Virus record (IMG/VR): IMGVR_UViG_3300032285_004213 | Span: 1 to 45,038 of that record | Reading direction: 5' to 3' (one strand) | DNA: 45,038 bases | Origin: a virus | In this document: one piece after another, positions 41,793 through 45,038 of the stretch | How the letters are laid out: every line of letters starts with the position of its first letter | Numbering within the stretch: position 1 is the first letter of the stretch | Program-made: the position numbers and the translations under genes | Notes under the pieces: generated by a model | Database searches by the model: none | What the model saw: only the letters and a program-made list of their open reading frames with translations | Told to the model about the DNA's origin: nothing

Positions 41793-43112
41793 TTGAAAAA
41801 ATTATTATTTATAGGAATATTTTTATTAGCTAGTATATTAGTTAATGGACAAAATTTTATACAAACCTACGTAGATCCATGTGATAATAAAGTTTATATA
41901 GTCAGTGTTCCTATCAATAGTCCAGGTACTTTAATTGTTATTAGAAGTGAATCTAAAATATTTAGTTATAGTGATATTTCAAGTGGATCAGCAGAAGCTT
42001 GGATAAAATCTATATTTGCTAAACCTTGTCCAGTTAGTCAACAAACAACGCAGGTAATTGCGCAAACAGCAGTTTCTGCCGCAACCACAGCCGCAGCAAG
42101 CGCAGCATCAAGTGCTGCATCTTCTGCAGCGAGTAGCGCAGCATCAAGTGCGGCATCTAGTTCAGCATCTAGCGCGGCTTCTAGTTCCGCTTCCTCAGCC
42201 GCTTCAGGATCTGTTTCAGCAACTACTACAACACCCACTAGTTCTACATCTTCTAGTAATACAGAGTCCAATAGTTCTAGTTCTTCTAGTTCATCTTCTG
42301 AATCAAAAACAGAAACAAAATCTGAATCTTCTGAAAGCAAAAGTGAGAGTAAAAGTGAAACTAAATCAGAAGAGAAAAAAGAAGAATCAAAATCTGAAAG
42401 TAAAAAAGAAGATAAGAAAGAGGAAAAAAAAGATAGCAAGAAAGAAAATAAAAAAGAAAAATCAGGAATAACAAATCCAGTGATAGTATCAGCTGATCTT
42501 AGTTTAGCACAACAAGGACCAAATAGATCTATAGTACCTGTTATGAATACAGGACTATCTAAATCTTCTATGACAGGTATGTCTAACTGGGGAATTAGTG
42601 CATCTATTTTTATGGATCTTAGTAAGATAGCTTTAACAGGTAGATATGGAAAAAATGAAACAAATGATAAAGGAGAGCTTGTAGCTGTTCATACTTTTAG
42701 TAGCACATATTTTACTGATTATAAAAATCACATGGCATTTTTAGCCTATACTTATGTGCAACCAATAAATAAATTAATAACAGGATATAATATAAGTTTA
42801 AATCAAGCTTTTATACAAGGAGGTCAAATTAATTTTGCGCCGTCTATTATTGGATTTGCCATGTATCCAATACAGTTTAAAAGAAAAATTATTACCCCAG
42901 ATTTATTTTTAATAAGTTCACCATATAGTTATTCTTTTAATAATAAAGTTGGAGTTAGAAATAAAGATCTAATATTTCTTACTGGATTTTCTACAGATAT
43001 GAAACTTACTAAAAAGTTTAAAATAAATCTTAATTTTAAAGTAAATGTAGGAACAAATAAAGCCAATCCTGCACTACTATCATCAATGATAGGAAGTAAA
43101 ATAAATATATAA
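41793..43112 (+). CDS. Secreted outer-membrane barrel protein with long Ser/Ala and Lys/Glu low-complexity region
   Basis: The product has 439 residues. The start is TTG (41793), chosen because the signal peptide MKKLLFIGIFLLASILVNG needs it. An ATG at 41789 is in a different frame. Residues about 25-85 form a small domain with two Cys. Residues about 90-225 are low complexity, first Ala/Ser (SAASSAASS repeats), then Ser, then Lys/Glu/Ser. Residues 230-439 have alternating strands (YFTDYKNHMAFLAYTYVQPI, GYNISLNQAFIQGG) of an outer-membrane barrel. It probably acts with the CsgG-like protein at the cell surface. Confidence 0.6.
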   Translation: MKKLLFIGIFLLASILVNGQNFIQTYVDPCDNKVYIVSVPINSPGTLIVIRSESKIFSYSDISSGSAEAWIKSIFAKPCPVSQQTTQVIAQTAVSAATTAAASAASSAASSAASSAASSAASSSASSAASSSASSAASGSVSATTTTPTSSTSSSNTESNSSSSSSSSSESKTETKSESSESKSESKSETKSEEKKEESKSESKKEDKKEEKKDSKKENKKEKSGITNPVIVSADLSLAQQGPNRSIVPVMNTGLSKSSMTGMSNWGISASIFMDLSKIALTGRYGKNETNDKGELVAVHTFSSTYFTDYKNHMAFLAYTYVQPINKLITGYNISLNQAFIQGGQINFAPSIIGFAMYPIQFKRKIITPDLFLISSPYSYSFNNKVGVRNKDLIFLTGFSTDMKLTKKFKINLNFKVNVGTNKANPALLSSMIGSKINI

Positions 43113-43172
43113 ATCTAATAAGAATTAATAATTTGGTAACTTTATAACAAAAATATTTTTTTATTTATAATT

Positions 43173-43862
43173 ATGGAAACTAAATTAACTATTGTTATTC
43201 CATGTAAAAATGAAGGCGCTGGAATCATTAATGTTTTAGAATTAATTTCAGAGCAAATAAATTGTAGAATAATTATTGCCGATTCATCTGATGATGAATT
43301 ATCGTACCCACTACTTAAAGAGTATAAAAAATCAAAATCAAATATAGAAATAATAGGCGGAGGTCTACCAGCTATAGCTCGTAATAATGGTGCAAAATTA
43401 TGTACAACTCCATATATACTATTTTTAGATGCAGACACATATTTGTACAATGATAATACAATTAATAATTGTTTAGATATTTGTATAAATGGCAATTATG
43501 ATTTAGTCACTTGTAAATTTACTACTGATAAAAAATATAATTGGATTTATAGAATTTTTGATATATTTCAATGGATTAGTTCAAAAACCAAACCTTTTTC
43601 ACTTGGAGGTTTTATGTTATTTAAAACAGAAACTTTTAATAAATTAGGAAGATTCAATGAAGAAGATAAAATTGCAGAAGATTACCACCTTAGTTCCAAA
43701 ATTAAACCTAGTTGTTTTAAAATCACAAACAATTTCGTTTATACTCCAAGTAGAAGATTTCATAAAAAAGGTATATGGTATATGATTAAGTTAGCTTTTA
43801 ATTCTTGGATAAATGTGAATAATGATAATTGGTTTAAAAAAGATTATAACTACTGGAAATGA
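43173..43862 (+). CDS. Glycosyltransferase, family 2
   Basis: The product has 229 residues. The GT-A fold is clear: LTIVIPCKNEGAGIINVLEL at the start, IIIADSSDD, a middle ARNNGAKLCTTPYILFLDAD with the D-x-D metal motif (DADT), and FSLGGFMLFKTETF. It transfers a sugar from a nucleotide sugar. A membrane segment is not visible, so it may act on a soluble or membrane-bound acceptor. It overlaps the next gene by 4 bases (ATGA), coupling it to the LpxH-like enzyme. Confidence 0.85.
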   Translation: METKLTIVIPCKNEGAGIINVLELISEQINCRIIIADSSDDELSYPLLKEYKKSKSNIEIIGGGLPAIARNNGAKLCTTPYILFLDADTYLYNDNTINNCLDICINGNYDLVTCKFTTDKKYNWIYRIFDIFQWISSKTKPFSLGGFMLFKTETFNKLGRFNEEDKIAEDYHLSSKIKPSCFKITNNFVYTPSRRFHKKGIWYMIKLAFNSWINVNNDNWFKKDYNYWK

Positions 43863-44605
43863 AAAATTACAAAGCAATAATTGTGTCAGATTTACATTTA
43901 GGAACTAAAGATTCTAGATGCGAAGAATTTTTACAATTTTTAGATAATCATCCAACAGATTTACTTATTCTTAATGGAGATATAGTAGACGGCTGGGCTT
44001 TAAATAGAGGGAGTAAGTGGAAAAAAGAACATACTAAAGTATTAGGTAAAATAATAAAATTATCAAATAAAATACAAGTAATTTGGATTAGAGGTAACCA
44101 CGATGAATTTATTCAAGAATTTATAGGATCTCATTTTGGTGGTATAGAATTTAGAGAAGATTATAGGATTGAATATGCTGAACATATAGAATATGATAAT
44201 TGGCAAAAAAAATGTTATTATGTTTTTCATGGTGATGTAATAGATATTTTTATAACAAAATATAAATGGCTTTCAAAAATAGGAGCTATAGGATATGATT
44301 TTGCACTATGGTTAAATAGATGGTATAACAAATATAGAAAGTGGAGAAAATTACCGTACCAATCAATATCTAAAAAAATAAAAGATGGTGTTAAAACTGC
44401 TACTATGTATGTTAATGATTTTGAAACTACCGCATTAAAAATGGCAGAAAAGAAAGGTTGCGATGGAGTTATCTGCGGACACATACATCAACCAGAAGAC
44501 AGAACTATAAATGGTAAAAGATATTTAAATTCTGGGGATTGGGTAGAAAACATGAGTGCAATATTAATAGATACTTACGGGAGAGTATATTTATATAAAA
44601 ATTAG
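43859..44605 (+). CDS. Metallophosphoesterase, LpxH-like (UDP-2,3-diacylglucosamine hydrolase type)
   Basis: The product has 248 residues. The five calcineurin-like metal motifs are present: IIVSDLHLGT (D and H), LILNGDIVDGW, IRGNHDEF, FHGDVID and VICGHIHQPE. The spacing and the WLSKIGAIGYDFALWLNRWY helical insert resemble LpxH, which acts in lipid A synthesis. In phage hands it could change lipid A or hydrolyse another sugar-nucleotide phosphate. It is coupled with the glycosyltransferase, so surface modification is likely. Confidence 0.75.
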   Translation: MKNYKAIIVSDLHLGTKDSRCEEFLQFLDNHPTDLLILNGDIVDGWALNRGSKWKKEHTKVLGKIIKLSNKIQVIWIRGNHDEFIQEFIGSHFGGIEFREDYRIEYAEHIEYDNWQKKCYYVFHGDVIDIFITKYKWLSKIGAIGYDFALWLNRWYNKYRKWRKLPYQSISKKIKDGVKTATMYVNDFETTALKMAEKKGCDGVICGHIHQPEDRTINGKRYLNSGDWVENMSAILIDTYGRVYLYKN

Positions 44606-44608
44606 TTT

Positions 44609-44728
44609 ATGATTAAATTACTAGATACCCTATTTAATTTTAATAGTGGTAAAAAAGCCAACTTCGAACAAGGATTATTTCTTGGAATAATAGCATTTGC
44701 ACTCTTATTATTTCTTTTTACGGCATAG
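44609..44728 (+). CDS. 39-residue small membrane protein
   Basis: ATG 44609 follows the phosphoesterase stop by 3 bases. The product opens MIKLLDTLFNFNSGKKANFE and has a membrane segment (GLFLGIIAFALLLFLFTA) at its C-terminus. It is placed in the same operon. No family is recognised. Confidence 0.5.
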   Translation: MIKLLDTLFNFNSGKKANFEQGLFLGIIAFALLLFLFTA

Positions 44729-44738
44729 AATAATTTTG

Positions 44739-44746
44739 TATATTTA
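44739..44746 (+). promoter_or_regulatory. Putative promoter box TATATTTA of the tmRNA
   Basis: TATATTTA lies 27 bases before the tmRNA 5' end, so the primary transcript would need 5' trimming, or the true start site is slightly different. TTTT lies at 44716-44719. Confidence 0.4.
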
Positions 44747-44773
44747 TATCATATAAATAGATCTTTAATTTAT

Positions 44774-45038
44774 GGGGATAACCGGTATCGATCTGAATGA
44801 TGAGATAGTACCACATGCAGGCGTTTGGTAGAGTCGCCTTAGAAAACTGCAAACAATAACTGACGAAATGTCAACAATGACCTTCGAAGATCTTATGGAC
44901 TTCGTAGGCGCTGATTACGCTTTAGCAGCCTAGTCCGCACTCGGGTGTGAGTAACCTAGGAACAGAAGACCACCGAGTACTCACAATCGACTCGTTAAAT
45001 AAGGACTGTGATTAAGAGTGGCTCCCTAGCTACGTTGA
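44774..45038 (+). ncRNA. ssrA: Phage tmRNA (ssrA), 3' end beyond the window
   Basis: The 5' end GGGGATAACCGGTATCGAT matches the tmRNA 5' acceptor and D-like region. AGGCG/CGCCT (44819-44836) looks like helix P2. The tag reading frame ends GCT-TTA-GCA-GCC-TAG (44919-44933), encoding ALAA. The likely resume codon is GAC (44862), after AATAACT, as in the AACU-preceded resume site of other tmRNAs. This gives a 23-codon tag that opens DEMSTM and ends GADYALAA. A shorter reading that starts at GCT 44910 (ADYALAA) is possible. Pseudoknot-forming sequence follows (CCTAG at 44929-44933 with CCTAGG near 44953). The T-arm and acceptor 3' strand are missing because the window ends. Confidence 0.88.

Noticed and set aside
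42038-42439. 133-residue Leu/Glu/Asp-rich open frame on the minus strand
   Set aside because: It is the antisense of the Ser/Ala and Lys/Glu tract of the barrel gene, with no start context and pure low-complexity composition.
42058-42471. 137-residue Gln/Leu/Lys-rich frame on the plus strand
   Set aside because: It is a second frame of the same low-complexity tract. The frame with the signal peptide and barrel is the real one.
44910-44933. Short tmRNA tag ADYALAA starting at GCT
   Set aside because: It is possible, but the upstream context before GAC 44862 (AATAACT) fits known resume sites better, so the longer tag is preferred. It is kept as the alternative.
1-45038. tRNA genes and CRISPR arrays
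   Set aside because: No tRNA cloverleaf sequences and no regularly spaced repeats were seen, apart from the tmRNA at the end.

Overview
This window looks like part of the genome of a lytic, AT-rich tailed phage of the T4-like (myovirus-type) group infecting a member of the Bacteroidetes. T4-type hallmarks are a gp19-like tail tube, gp26- and gp53-like baseplate proteins, a gp32-like single-strand binding protein, UvsX, an RNase H-type 5' exonuclease and a gp41-type helicase. A Bacteroidetes host is suggested by signal peptides ending in SSAQ, LKAQ or NGQ, by weak Shine-Dalgarno sites, and by a TATATTT(A/G) box before many genes that resembles the Bacteroidetes -7 element. Every gene I can support is on the + strand.

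Layout. 1-546: 3' end of a GIY-YIG homing-type endonuclease. 551-11641: tail and baseplate block (tube, gp26-like chaperone, tape measure candidate, tube-cap-like protein, gp53, a 1416-residue hub fused to a cell-wall hydrolase). 11695-18110: replication and recombination block (a shrunken family A polymerase-like protein, SSB, UvsX, 5' exonuclease, helicase). 18220-24028: class II ribonucleotide reductase, several small proteins, and the main family A DNA polymerase. 24152-26702: small heat shock protein, GroES and GroEL. 27463-30328: a tight three-gene operon (SGNH-like, possible amino acid:DNA transferase-like, PLP fold-type II enzyme). 30365-32320: nucleotide metabolism (dUTPase, dCMP deaminase, a thymidylate-synthase-fold enzyme with a dCMP-type active site). 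32317-35103: small phage proteins and an Ntn hydrolase. 35336-43112: an envelope cassette (secreted nuclease, cohesin/dockerin-like protein, lipoprotein, CsgG-like protein, outer-membrane barrel) with lysis genes embedded in it. 43173-44605: a glycosyltransferase and an LpxH-like phosphoesterase, probably for surface remodelling. 44774-end: a phage tmRNA cut by the window end.

How the parts may work together. The reductase, thioredoxin, dUTPase, dCMP deaminase and TS-fold enzyme rebuild the pyrimidine pool. The TS-fold protein carries Asp where thymidylate synthase has the base-selecting Asn, as T4 dCMP hydroxymethylase does. Together with the three-gene operon, this suggests that the phage makes modified pyrimidines or hypermodified DNA. 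That is inference, and it is the best candidate here for an undescribed system. The chaperonins and tmRNA point to a phage that carries its own protein-folding and ribosome-rescue tools. The long secreted cassette points to extensive remodelling of the host surface.

Limits. All family assignments come from reading motifs by eye. No database search, structure prediction or RNA folding was run.
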